A stretch of DNA of 64,000 nt, taken from positions 896,365 through 960,364 of the forward strand of contig NW_003314319.1 in NCBI RefSeq assembly GCF_000143415.4, given 5' to 3'. Below are positions 12,411 to 23,144 of the stretch, piece after piece (within the stretch, counting starts at the first letter, position 1; each line of letters starts with the position of its first letter). The notes under the pieces were generated by a model. It ran no database searches, had not been told where the DNA came from, and saw only the letters and a list, made by a program, of their open reading frames with translations. A program made the translations under genes and the position numbers. The DNA is from Selaginella moellendorffii (taxonomy: Eukaryota; Streptophyta; Lycopodiopsida; Selaginellales; Selaginellaceae).

Positions 12411-13226
12411 GTGCAGTGCGTTCAGAAAGCTGATCCACAAAACGTCCGAGATACTGCACCTTGCTCAAGAAGCGTTGCACATCATTCACACACTTCGGAG
12501 TAGGGAATTTTAGAACAGCCACAAGTTTGTCAGGATCAACTTGCAAACCCTCACGAGAAATACGGTACCCAAGATAAGTTGTGTCCTTGGATCCAAACAC
12601 GCACTTCGACCGCTTCAGCTTTAAATCAATGTCGCGTAACCGATCCAACACTTTACAAACATCACGAACGTGCTCCTTCTACGTCCCCTCCGAGTGGATC
12701 AAGACATCATCAATGAAGTCAGCAGTCATCTCCGGCATATCGCAAAGAACCTCGTCCATCATCCGTTGAAAAGTTGCTGGAGCATTGTTCAAACCAAACG
12801 CATCACCAAGAACTCATACAAACCAAATGGTGTACGAAAAGCAGTTTTAAGAATATCTTCTTCGGCCATCGGTACTTGCCAGTACCCAGAAGCAAAATCT
12901 AGCTTAGTGAACCAACGACTTCGCCCCAGACAATCCAAGAGATTAGCAGTGTGAAGAAGAGGGTACACATCTGGGATCGTTACGTCGTAAAACGGACGAT
13001 AGTCGATGCAGAAATGAATACTCCCATCAGGTTTCGTCACAAGATGAGGTTCACATGCCCAAGGACTCCGCAACTTCCGAATAACACCCTTCTCCAACAT
13101 CTCCTTGACATTTGCACGTAAAATCTTGATCTCCTTTGGTGACAGGTACCTTGATTGAACGAGCATCCCCAGTTGGAATCGGATGTCGTGTAGCAATCTT
13201 GGCTCTAGATGATAAGAGCAGAACAA
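12411..13226 (-). pseudogene. Gypsy reverse transcriptase region
   Basis: The minus strand carries gypsy RT motifs: VKEMLEKGVIRKLRSPWACE, HLVTKPDGSIHFCIDYR, FTKLDFASGYWQVPM, NAPATFQRMMDEVL, the active-site core FIDDVLIHSEGT, and LGYRISREGLQVDPDK. One base is missing near 12,791 in the codons before NAPATFQ, and a stop follows the FIDDV segment, so the polyprotein is broken. The frame ends at LSERTAL, where the nested element inserted. Confidence 0.88.
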
Positions 13227-13783
13227 GATAGAAACACAAGAGGAAATAGTGGGGGAACAAAAGTAATAGAAACAAAGGTAGAAGTAAAGGGATAAAGAGG
13301 TACGGAAGTGAGAGGAATGGATGAAACATAAGGAAGTATGAGATAAGAGGGAGAAGCCTCAAAGTCACACTTGGCATGATTGCACTGCAACCAATCCATA
13401 CCAAAAATGAGGTCAAAAGCTTGACTTGGCACCACCCGCAACAACTGCAACTCAAGCTCGAGATCGCCCACACGCACAACCAGGTCTGCCTCATCCCGTG
13501 CACATGCATGTGTACGGCCATTGCCATAAAGAATGAAAACTAGTTCCGCCGCATGACGCAAGTGTAGACGACAACATGTGGCAACAGGTCAAACAATAGA
13601 AGATAAACTCAAACCTATATCAACCAACACGGAGAGAATAATAGGAGACATCTTGTTATAAAGATGAGCTTGGAAAGTAAACACTGGATGAACTAGTGCC
13701 GAGTGAACCCCTTGATGATACTCCCGAAAGAAAGATGGAGGGGTCACTAACTTATTCGTGCAAGGTCTCTCCGTTACTCGCAC
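13227..13783 (-). pseudogene. Gypsy aspartic protease region, altered active site
   Basis: A retropepsin-like segment is recognised from LIFGMDWLQCNHAKCDFEA and from the upstream ILSVLVDIG. Retropepsins have D-T/S-G at the active site; here the middle residue reads Ile. A stop and frame change follow directly. Both suggest an inactive protease, consistent with decay elsewhere in this element. Confidence 0.7.
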
Positions 13784-13933
13784 GACTCCTCATTTCCCGG
13801 ATGCATCTCTGCGTCCAAACCTTCCACTACAGCAGTACCAACGGGACGTTACTAGCGCCAAGGTCTCCACCCAGGAAATGGAGGTTGCCAATCCGGAAAA
13901 CGCTGACAACGCCGATAAGTATAACCAACTTCA

Positions 13934-14606
13934 TCACATGCCTAGAGCGAACATCACAGCCACAACCACGTCCTCACCCTTGGCCTTGGACTCGAGCAGC
14001 AGCAGCATCAACCTCCATTGGAACATGACCATCACCCACAGGAAGTGGAGCTGAAGGATGTGCAACGAGAAGTGGAAGAGGTGACATCTCATAACGTTGT
14101 GCCAAGCGAAGAGCATCGTCAAGGGTGGCGGGAGCAAGTGCATGCACAAGTCCGACAAGATCTTGACGAAGTGTTGGCCACAACATTCCTAGCTTGATCC
14201 GCTCCGACATATTTGGCTCCGCACGAAGCAAAAGACTTCGGAAACGAACACCAAATTGCATCACTGACTCAGATGGCCCTTGGCAAAGACAATGCAATTG
14301 TTAGAAGACATTGTCACAGTCATCGGCATATCTGAAGGCACGTTTGAAGACGTCCGGGAGAACACTCCAATCCCCACGAGTGGCTGCACTCAAACCATTG
14401 TACCACTGTAACGCCGTCCCTTGAAGACACATGGGAAACTCACGCAAACATCGAGCATCATCCCAAGAATGATATGTGGCAATCACTGTGAAGTGATCGA
14501 ACCAATGGTACACATCATCCCCAGGATTCCCGCAAAAGAACTCCAGCCAAACGCGAGGATTGGCACCAAGAGTAGGAGGAATTGTACCACGTGCCGTGAA
14601 CGCCGC
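13934..14606 (-). pseudogene. Gypsy gag region
   Basis: The frame from about 14,606 shows a retrotransposon gag core (WLEFFCGNPGDDVYHWFDHF, LQGTALQWYNGL, DVFKRAFR). It passes a stop near 14,300 and continues with GVRFRSLLLRAEPNMSER and LDDALRLAQRYE to about 13,974. No CCHC zinc knuckle is clear. The stop near 14,300 may be a mutation. Confidence 0.8.
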
Positions 14607-14857
14607 CATCAACTAAGTTTTGTTGTTCAATTGCAAGCGCATAGCATCAAGCAATTGTACCAACTGTTGCTCCAGAGTCAAAGGAGGAGATTGTTAATCT
14701 GCCATGAAGACGAACGAAGAAAGAGCAAAAGAAGATAAATGACAAAAAGCTGGAAGGAAATGGTAAATCTAAACAATGCAAAAAGCTAGATCTAAACCAA
14801 AATCCCAAATCCAAACACTCCCCATGGACAATCAAAAGTGCCCCTCATCTCCACCAA

Positions 14858-15033
14858 TGTGAGTGCATGGAATATGAAAAAAAGAATACAGAAATGTGCA
14901 TATTAATTAGCCCAAAAACCCTAGCTTATATACAGGAGTAAGTGGTCCGGATTGAAACCAATCCAATGGCTACCAAAATCCCACTACCCTAATATTAGTA
15001 TACGGCATTGTTGCCGTACACTTGGCCCTCACA
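14858..15033 (-). repeat. 5' LTR of the gypsy element
   Basis: Begins TGTGAGTGCATGG and ends CCCTCACA; aligns with 2997-3165. The 3' side is followed by ACAC, the same four bases that precede the other LTR. Confidence 0.88.
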
Positions 15034-15535
15034 ACACAAATTATATATAAAATACATACTGGATAATTGTACTTTTTTTATCATATCAATTTAGGATCTT
15101 AGAACATTTTTTGTGGTGGCCAAATGTGGGCTATAAAATCCATGGGAAGAAATTCAAATAGCAAAGTTAGGCAAGGAACACTAATGTGTTAAATACTTTA
15201 TTTTCTTTTGCAAGTGAGGAAGGCAAAAAACTTTTCATTCGTGGCACTGCCACAGGCAAGGATTGTGATGCAGGTCTTATGGGAAGTTTGTGGAGCTAAA
15301 CCTAGTTGACTTTGTTATTTAAAATCTGAGCTGGTTATTCACTCCAAGATTCAAAGAAAATGAAGTGTAGTAGGCTTGAATTTGATAATAAGAGTTGGGT
15401 ATAGTGCTTTAGTAGGCTTGACTTTTACTGATTGATGGATGATAACAAAATGTATTAAAATGAATTTGATCAGTTACGAGAATATTCTGCCAGCTGCATG
15501 CCTACTCCCTCTTTGTTAAATAGGGGCAAACTATT
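15034..15535 (+). promoter_or_regulatory. Local repeat R, copy 1 (right part); probable promoter of the secreted-protein gene
   Basis: Resumes repeat R after the gypsy insertion. From about 15,300 it matches 21,365-21,612, including CTGATTGATGGATGATAAC. The TATA-like GTTAAATAGGGG near 15,516 lies about 40 bases before the likely start codon at 15,560. Promoter role is inferred from position. Confidence 0.5.
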
Positions 15536-15559
15536 TTGATAAATTACAATAATTCAAAA

Positions 15560-16606
15560 ATGGAAGATATTACTCTTCTTATGTTCATGATTTGCTCTTC
15601 TCTCATACTATTTCCATCTGCAGCTGTAGAACTTTGCAATTACACCATTGAATTTTATGATTTTTCAACCGGTCTTCGTATCAGCTGCAATGAACAGAGT
15701 GCTTCAGTCAAGCTCTCAAATCTCAATGGCGACTCTGCCCAAGTCACTGGCTTGAAAGGCGATTCTTGTGGAGGGAATTCTGCAACAGTCATGGCACCTT
15801 GTGACTACTGCATTATCACTATAAACGTCTCCCCTCAAAGAATGGTTCCAGGCTTGGTGATGGTTTCTCGTGAAGGAATGTTGGAAAATGAGTACTCCTT
15901 CCATTTTTCAAGTGAAGTGCTCACTAAGTGTCCCGGTTTCAACGTCGCTAGTGATTTTGCCATTGGCTTCAATCGGCAGTTTTTCCTCTTTCCAACAACA
16001 TGCATGTACAATTCAAGATCAAATTTCCTGATGTGTCCTGGTTGCTCAGCTTCGGGGACGGTAAATAATTCTTTATCATATCCTTCACAAATCCAAACTA
16101 ACATTTTTCAACTTTTTTTGGCTTATATTTCAACTTAGTGTTCATATTCCATCAAGCTGGATGCCCAGACATTGTTCCTATGTGTCACAAGTCAGAAGAT
16201 TGAGGTGTCAATCTACAACGATTACGATAGAAATGTTGGGCGGGGATCTGGGGAGTCTGCAGCTTTTGTAGCATCTCGCAGTGACTTTGAGCAAGGAATC
16301 ACCGTCATTGGGCGATGCGTGGATTTTTGTGCAGTCGGGGTTCAGATATATGATACAAGTTGCTCATATCAAGTGAATCAGGTGAATGTTATGGGTTCAA
16401 ACAACATCTCTCGTACTTTCCAGGTTGGTGAAACCTTAAGCCCAAACCAAGTCATCTTCCAGAGGAACTATGCTTCAGTATACAGAACTCAGTGCGATCG
16501 GCCTAATCCATACCCCATCATGATTGGTGGAACAACTGTACTCGTTCCAAGGGCCTGTGAAACTGACTTTACTGCTACACCAACTAGAATCACATGTCCA
16601 TGCTAA
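15560..16606 (+). CDS. Secreted cysteine-rich protein of unknown family (two exons)
   Basis: Proposed exons are 15,560-16,060 and 16,139-16,606, with a 78-bp GT-AG intron in phase 0, giving about 322 residues. I prefer the ATG at 15,560, which is followed directly by a signal-peptide-like stretch (TLLMFMICSSLILFPSAA, residues 5-22). The mature part has many cysteines, including CSTSCSY-like spacing, DYC, LMCPGC, CVDFC and a terminal CPC. No transmembrane segment follows, so secretion is inferred. I do not recognise the family. It lies inside the 20-kb insert beside thaumatin-like fragments, so a role in extracellular defence is possible but unproven. The reading frame is undamaged, unlike most neighbours. 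Confidence 0.6.
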
Positions 16607-16618
16607 GGAAACTTAAGC

Positions 16619-16963
16619 ATGGAAATAATAAAAATAATGGGGGCCAGTCCTACGAAGACAGTCAGACCTGAATTTCAGTATAATGTTGAGTATTTAGGTC
16701 CTCCTAGTGTTGTGGAGTGGACACATCAGCTAGTTAAGAGTTGTGACCTTTCGTTCATTGCTGAATATACTTATTATAATGCATCAGAGACTTCTTCCAG
16801 AATTCCTACATGGTATCAGAGACTGAGTTTTGCTGATTTTCAGAGAGCCCTATGGAGAAATAAGATGGTAGCGATCCAGATGAACCACCAGATGTGGTGG
16901 AACGATGAAAGCATTCAGATGATGCTTTCAGCACGAGGAACAACTCAGATTCTGGCCTGGTGA
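16619..16963 (+). other. Open frame after the secreted-protein gene, unrecognised
   Basis: An ATG-started frame of 114 codons follows the previous stop by 12 bases. It contains AEYTYYNASETSSRIP and MNHQMWWNDES. A related stretch recurs in degraded form at about 17,335-17,410 (WTHQ, SCD, YTYYNA). It may be a former 3' exon of the upstream gene or a decayed neighbour. No function can be assigned. Confidence 0.3.
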
Positions 16964-17737
16964 TTTGAGTTAACAGAGGATCTAGGCAATGGAGGATTCC
17001 CTTTTCTGGTAGATTGTTTGCATCCCATGTGCTAGAAGCCGAGAACGAGATGGTGCTGAGATTGCAATTGGTGGCATGAGAGAAATGCCAGGGCCACAGA
17101 GTGCTCAGACTGGTCACATGGGGGAATGTCAGCCAAAGGAACAGTGACATCCAATTGGGTAGGAACCCATCAGGTGCCCTAATAGAAAGAGGGAGAGAGC
17201 AGCAATGAGGGATGAATTGCCCACAATCTGCAGAGCATAGATACAGTTTCTTGAAAGATGCATGTCATAAAGATTTTCCCAGGCTCATGTCAGATGAGGA
17301 TTTAAGTCCTCTTATGACATGAGTGTATCATGTGGAATGGACACATCAACAATCATGGTAATTAAGAGTTGTGACATTTCGTTGATTGCTGTTTATACTT
17401 ATTATAATGCAATGATGATCGAATTGTGACCCTTCATCTAGATTTCCAACAAATAAAACTTTGTGTGATGTTATGTTCTATCATTCAAAATGATAAAGCT
17501 TATTAAATTTGAATATTCATCGAATTTCTAGCAACTAAAACCAGAGTTAATGAACCAAAATGAGGATAGATTGATTTTTGTTTTTGAAAATGCCGGACAA
17601 TAAAACAAAAATCATTGACTTATAAATCTTAAACCCTAAACACTTAATTAATCCACTTTTAATTTGTTTAGCTTTTTCAGATTTTGCTTAATTTAAATAA
17701 ACACATTAAAGCCTTAAAGCAGCTTTACATTAACCTT
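16964..17737. other. Intergenic, with a degraded copy of the preceding frame
   Basis: Bases 17,335-17,410 repeat part of 16,717-16,790. The remainder is AT-rich and I see no gene in it. Confidence 0.5.
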
Positions 17738-18794
17738 CTACCAAGAGGCACAGAAGGTGATGAGATAATCAGACCCTGCAGTGCAAAACAGCGGAACATT
17801 AGTATCATCAAACGGGTAAGTCTTTGCCTGAGGACAACACTCCTTGAACAGCAAACTGAACTGATTTGGATGGCATTTATCCTCCCAAGAACTCATCCTC
17901 GCAGCAAAACTCATCAGCGCCAAACGCTAAGCAAGGACTGTTGCAAGCAACTGGAGTTCCCCTCGAATTCCAAACCAGCAGCTCCGAAGGACACCGCGAA
18001 TTCAAGTCGCAGCTGCAGCCACCACTGAGGCAAACCGGATTGCTGCTTGAAACTTTCACCGCCAAGTTGTAGCCTTCGACCAGAGAGACGCTGTACTCGT
18101 CGATGAAATCGCGATGGAGCTTGAACTCGACTGTGGTGGCCGGGGGCGAATAAGTGCTATTGCATCCGATTGCGTTTGAACAATCTCCTGTTTCGCAGCA
18201 GCCTGTGCCTAGAACTGTGTCAAACTGACAATTGGGGCGCCCCCAGAACTTGCCTGACCATCCCGTCGAAGCATAAACGTCAAAGAGTTGCCATGAGTCT
18301 AGCTTTGATCCTCCCTTTCCCAGCTGCGGATGACCGGAATTTGGTAACCACGCAGGCCAAACGGGGAATGCACAGATGAATCCTTGTTGCTTCGGTTCCT
18401 GGTAACGATGATTGAGTGAACACAGAAAATGCTTTATTTCGTTAAAGTGGGACTTTTCATTATCCCACTTATGGTGTGTGGCCACATGCCATTTTTATAA
18501 CAACAATAAAAAATTGAAGTTTTAACTTTATAATTTATAAATTAAAAACTTTTCATATGATTTTGTGTTATAATATTGTGAAATATAAAAAAATAAATTA
18601 AAAAACTGATAGAAATATTAATAAATATTAATTAAGTACTAGGAAATGGCATGTGGACACATGCTAATTAATGTCCCACTTTACTGAATAAGTCCCACTT
18701 TAACGAAATAAAGCATGAAAACAGAAGCAGGGAGATGCTTACCACTTCCGAAGATCAAAAGCTGAAGAAGCTTGAAGCTTGAAGGCGATTTCAT
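17738..18794 (-). pseudogene. Thaumatin-like (PR-5 type) protein gene, frameshifted
   Basis: Thaumatin-like proteins are secreted, disulfide-rich defence proteins. Exon 1 (18,794-18,743) encodes a signal-peptide start, MKSPSSFKLLQLLIFGSG. Exon 2 begins near 18,406 and shows family hallmarks: FPVWPAWLPNSGHPQLG, GWSGKFWGRPNC, CCETGDC, YSVSLVEGYNLAVKV, CSCDLNSRCP, DEFCCEDEF and, near the end, SDYLITFCASW. Between DEFCCEDEF and KCHPNQFSLLFKECCP (about 17,880) the frame shifts; the fragment at 20,105-20,235 lacks this lesion and is 2 bases longer there. The intron carries a MITE. The gene looks recently broken, but a sequencing error at one site cannot be excluded. Confidence 0.85.
18430..18715. 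mobile_element. MITE with 26-bp perfect terminal inverted repeats, copy 1
   Basis: A 286-bp AT-rich element begins TGCTTTATTTCGTTAAAGTG and ends with the exact reverse complement. GAAA flanks both sides and may be the target duplication. It lies in the thaumatin-like gene's intron. A second copy is at 27,331. It has no coding capacity, so it must depend on a transposase elsewhere. Confidence 0.85.
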
Positions 18795-18949
18795 TGCTTC
18801 CGTAATGCCTCCTCTTCTGCAAAAGCTTTTGTACCAGGGGAAAGGAAAAGCAAAGCTGCTGATGCTGTCATTCACTTGTAGCTAGAGTTGTCTCCACATA
18901 AAGCACCTGAAACCACAAACACCTGAAACTTCAGTCACAAGCATTACCA

Positions 18950-19153
18950 AGGTTCTGCTGCAGAGGCAACTTCACCGATGCAGCTTGCCAGGCTAATGAA
19001 TACTCAGAGTATTTCAAGGATACCTGTAAGGACGCAGTTACATATCCCAACGATTTCAACAATACCAGGATCACTTGCAGTACGAGCTCGAGCTATATCA
19101 TCACCTTCTGTCCGGACAAGACAATTCCAAGCCTTCGAGTGGCTGCAATATAA
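18950..19153 (+). pseudogene. Thaumatin-like protein C-terminal fragment (plus strand)
   Basis: The plus frame reads RFCCRGNFTDAACQANEYSE, then YFKDTCKDAVTYPNDF, ITCSTSSSYIITFCP and a stop at 19,151-19,153. This is the C-terminal end of a thaumatin-like protein with its conserved cysteines. An AG acceptor lies just ahead of it. The rest of the gene is missing. It faces away from the minus-strand copy at 17,738, so the two are separate genes. Confidence 0.75.
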
Positions 19154-19489
19154 CTGCTCAGGAACAAATTGTGTGTTGTATCTGGTGGTAAAATAAGTGG
19201 GAATACAGATTACTGCGGAAAACACAGTATCGTAAAAAGAAAATTCAGAGTAATCCTTAGAAAATAAGCAAGCCTGTAAAACGCGCACAGTTCAGATCAA
19301 AGATCAAGAGATTCAAGCAAACAGACCTTTCAGACTATCGTCAATTCAAAAACCGGAGTCACGGAAAATATGTCCATCAGAACCGTCTATGGAAAGCCTT
19401 CTATGGAAATGGGAAACAAAAAACAGCTTGAAATATAAATAAAAAAACAAAAAAAAGGACCTAATTTGGCCGCAGTATCTAGGGTTGGT

Positions 19490-20035
19490 GGCTCGGTTCT
19501 TCTTCGATTTTGCTGGCTGGGGTTTGTGGGCACAAAAGGGATTCAGTTTGCACGGAATTTTCCACAGTTTGGCATCTTTCGACCGTAGTAATCTCGACAC
19601 ATGATTTCACGGATTGTACTTCGCTTTTGGAGAACTCACATCAACCATCAATGATCTCGAGATGAACTGGAGGAGTTCGTACTTGGGGGTTTGTGAGAAT
19701 GGCTGATCAGGTACTTCTCGCACTTGTTTTCCTTTTCCTCAGCAGCAATTCCCCCCTTCGGGCATCTTTATGACATCCTCCGTGGTACGAACACGTTTGA
19801 TTTATGCTCGTCGGAAGTGGTGCTCCAGTTTGGGTTTACCAAAGTGGCAGTGTGGCAGGATTTTCGGAGGGGTGTTGCAAGTTTAGCGAGCTCTGAACAT
19901 GTGTCTTTGTACATGGAGATATTCGCTGTGGTGGTGCATGAAGTTGTTGAAGACTTGGTCACAGTTTTTTGAGAAGTTTACAACAGTATCCTAGTATCCT
20001 GTCGAAGAACGGTAAAGGTCTGAAGTAACTTAGCT
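19490..20035 (+). repeat. Local repeat R, copy 2
   Basis: Matches 20,565-21,205. A 70-80-codon frame is shared between the copies (LCSSEVVLQFGFTKV, WQDFRRGVASL, LYMEIFAVVVHEVVEDL) and differs by an in-frame deletion, so it may be an exon of an unrecognised gene. Confidence 0.7.
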
Positions 20036-20104
20036 AAAATCCATAGAATATCTCGTCGCTGTGTCTACTAGTGCAGTGTATCTTTTAATTTTTATCGAAA
20101 TATA

Positions 20105-20235
20105 CACAATTCACTTGAACAGCAAACTAAACTGATTTGGATGACATTTCTCCAGCCTGAAGAACTCATCCTCGCAGCAAAACTCATCAGTGCCAAACAC
20201 CAAGCCAGGGCTGTTGCAAGCAACTGGAGTCCTCA
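20105..20235 (-). pseudogene. Thaumatin-like protein fragment (minus strand)
   Basis: The minus strand encodes TPVACNSP, then FGTDEFCCEDEFFRLEKC and HPNQFSLLFK. It parallels 17,840-17,970 but keeps one frame across the site where the larger copy is shifted. Only about 130 bases remain, between repeats R2 and R3. Confidence 0.75.
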
Positions 20236-20469
20236 GATCAAAGATCAAGAGATTCAAGCACCTTTCAAACTATCTTTATTTCAGAAAGTAACAGTCGTGG
20301 GCTGATTAAAAGCAACCTCATTTCAAAAAGAAACTTCTCAAGCCTGTTCAATCAGATGTTCTCACAAAACCACGAAAAAAAACTCATAAACTTATTTTTA
20401 CCTTCTGTTAGCGGACTCGAGCAAAGCATTCCGAGCTTCCAGATCCATAGTCTATTCTAATAACCTTTG

Positions 20470-21612
20470 TATTTCCTGGGACACATTATCCAGAGACGAA
20501 CAAAAAACCTTGAAAAACAACAAAATAAACAAAATAAAAAAGACCACTTCTTCGATTTTACTGGTTGGGGTTTGTGGGCACAAAAGGGATTCAGTTTGCA
20601 CAGAATTTTCCACAGTTTGGCATCTTTCGACCGTAGTAGTCTTCGACACATGATTCCACGGCCCTTAGGGTTTCATTGTCATCTTCTCAAGCTTGGGTGT
20701 GGCATTGTTCAGTTCTCTGCATGGTGTTTTGGCAATCAGTATTCGGTCGGAGCATGGTATGTACGTACAGGACGGCTGAACTAGCATTGTACTCCGCTTT
20801 TGGAGAACTCACATCAACAATCAATGATCTCGAGATGAACCGGAGGAGTTCGGGATCACACCTTGATGCTGTACTTAAGGGTTTGTGAGAGTAGCTTATC
20901 AGGTACTTCTTGCACTTGTTTTCCTTTCAATCAGCAGCAATTCCCCTCTAAGGGCATCTTTATGACATCCTCCATGGTACGAACACGTTTGATTTATGCT
21001 CGTCGGAAGTGGTGCTCCAGTTTGGGTTTACCAAAGTGGCAGCGTGGCAGGATTTTCGGAGGGGTGTTGCAAGTTTAGCGCATGTGTCTTTGTACATGGA
21101 GATATTCGCTGTGGTGGTGCATGAAGTTGTTGAAGACTTGGCCACAGTTTTTTTGAGAATTTTACAACAGTATCCTAGTAAGAACGGTAAAGGTCTGAAG
21201 TAACTTAGCTAAAATCCATACTGGAAAAACACTTATACTTCAGAGGGATACCATTAGCGACTAGAGCTTACAAGCCCTGTAATTCTGAATTGATGTAAGC
21301 ATACACAATTATATGCAAAATACATACTGGATATTGATCATGTCAATTTGGGATCTTGGAACATTTTTTGAAACCTAGTTGACTTTGTTATTTAAAATCT
21401 GAGCTAGTTATTCACTCCAAGATTCAAAGAAAATGAAGTGTAGTAGTCTTGAATTTGATAATAGGAGTTGGGTATACTGCTTTAGTAGGCTTGACTTTTA
21501 CTGATTGATGGATGATAACAAAATGTATTAAAATGAATTAATAGATCAGTGGCGAGAAGATTCTGCCGGCTGCATGCCTGCTGCCTGCCTGCCCCCCTCT
21601 CTGTTAAATAGG
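20470..21612 (+). repeat. Local repeat R, copy 3, ending in an orphan promoter-like sequence
   Basis: The most complete copy: 20,565-21,205 matches copy 2, and 21,260-21,612 matches 2950-2996 plus 15,034-15,535. It contains the site that the gypsy element occupies in copy 1 (about 21,300). Its end (CTGTTAAATAGGGGCAA) matches the region upstream of the secreted-protein gene but here runs straight into NLR sequence, so it drives no recognisable start. Confidence 0.75.
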
Positions 21613-21980
21613 GGCAAGTAAGTGGTTGCATAAAGAGACTGTTGTTGCCAACCGAGAAGTCATCACTCAAAGCTCAAAAACTTTCACTATCGTGCAGGAA
21701 GATGCAAAATGATTTCTTTGAGCCATCAGATCAAATGACTGATATAGAAGACGTGTGGTTGAGCTGTGATGAGAGTATCGTTCCATCGTCCATTGCATCG
21801 CTGCCAGGTTTGAAACGTCTTGGAATTTTTAGGCCAAGCATGATACTTAACGATGCACTGTGGTCCCACAATCACAGCCAGGGCGCATTTCCCAGGCTGG
21901 AAGAGCTAAACTGCCCGGAAGGAATGAAAATTCCACCTTGGCTTGAGGACCGCCCCAATCTCAAGAGACATAAGTCTTAA
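21613..21980 (+). pseudogene. NLR disease-resistance gene, copy A, 3' portion
   Basis: Continues the LRR end of the NLR that breaks off at 1508: KMQNDFFEPSDQMTDIE, SSIASLPGLKRLG, DALWSHNHSQGAFPRLEEL and PPWLEDRPNLK, matching 30,520-30,870. The order and strand show it is the other half of one gene, not a third copy. Confidence 0.85.
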
Positions 21981-23144
21981 TTTCCGAAGCATTTTGTTAT
22001 ACGAACGTCTGTAGTTTGACATATTTCTCCTCTAAATCAATATATACAAAACTGCGACTGCACCACTATTCTCCCACCAGGAGAGCTTCGCCTCTCACGT
22101 CCCTGGCAATCTCTACCACCTCAGGTTTGCTCCTTGTCGATTCCAATTCTTGCTGAGCTGCTACCTCGGTTTTGCTCACAGCAGCACCACCTTTGCCGGC
22201 TCTTATCCTCGCCAGGAAACCTCTCACGAGAGCCTGCATTTTCGTCGCAGCGCCCTGGATGTACACGGCCTGGATCCGCTTCTCACGCTCGATGCGCAGA
22301 GTGAGAGGCAACCCCTGCGTTAATCCGAGCCAAACGTAAGTATCACAAGCTTGGAATAGCAGCTACTTACAGTTGGTCCGATCTTATACAGCGTCAGCGT
22401 TTCCAGCAGCTCCTTGAAAGGGATTCCTTTGTTTGGAACTCGAAAACTCATCACCTCGTACTCTATTCTCATGTACCTGAGCAGAACAAAGAAAAAAACG
22501 AGTGAGAGACAAAGAGAGATTGGGAGGATTCCGCAAACACACGCCAAACCATTGGGTTGTGGACTTGTAGCGCCGGCCCAGCGGGTCATCGAGGGCGTTT
22601 ACAAATCATCAAACACAAAGTACACATTGACTGGGAAGCAAAATGCTTGGAGCCCGGGTAAATTTTGAGCTCATAAGCTCAGGAGCCAATGTATCCCGTA
22701 GCATTGGACGATTGTAAAGTTAGCTCTACAAGGACTTGAACGTAAGTGGCATACTTGGGATCGAATGGTTCTTGGCTCCACAACTTCCTATATGCTAACA
22801 GGTGCTCCGGCATGACCATAGAGTTCTCGTTCACAAGGCCGAAGGTTACGGCATCCAGTATGACAGCCACGAACAAGTTCATGAATATGTGACTCCCGAC
22901 CAAGACCTAGAAGGCAAAGAAGATAATGTCACCCCCTCTGGATAGCCACAATCATCGCCGAGTAGTGAGGCAAAGAAGATAATGTCACCCCCTCTGGATA
23001 GCCACAATCATCGCCGAGTAGTGTTTTACCGTTAGTGCAGGCGGGTGCATCAATTGTGGTATCCATCACAAGGCAAGACCAGTTATCAAGAGTTGTAACC
23101 TGTAAAAGAAAAGCGAAACTGAAAGTGATAGAAAAACAAGCCTC

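Larger units (their letters stand above)
2997..15033 (-). mobile_element. Ty3/gypsy LTR retrotransposon, hosting a nested LTR element
   Basis: The element reads on the minus strand in the order gag, protease, reverse transcriptase, RNase H, integrase, which is the Ty3/gypsy order. Its LTRs are short (169 and 176 bp), begin TGTGA and end TCACA, and differ at roughly a tenth of positions, suggesting an old insertion. The 4-bp flank ACAC is repeated on both sides. A related unoccupied site is visible at about 21,285-21,330. Removing the nested element (5194-12,410) leaves about 4.8 kb, a compact gypsy element. The coding region carries several frameshifts and stops, so it is not autonomous now. 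Confidence 0.9.
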
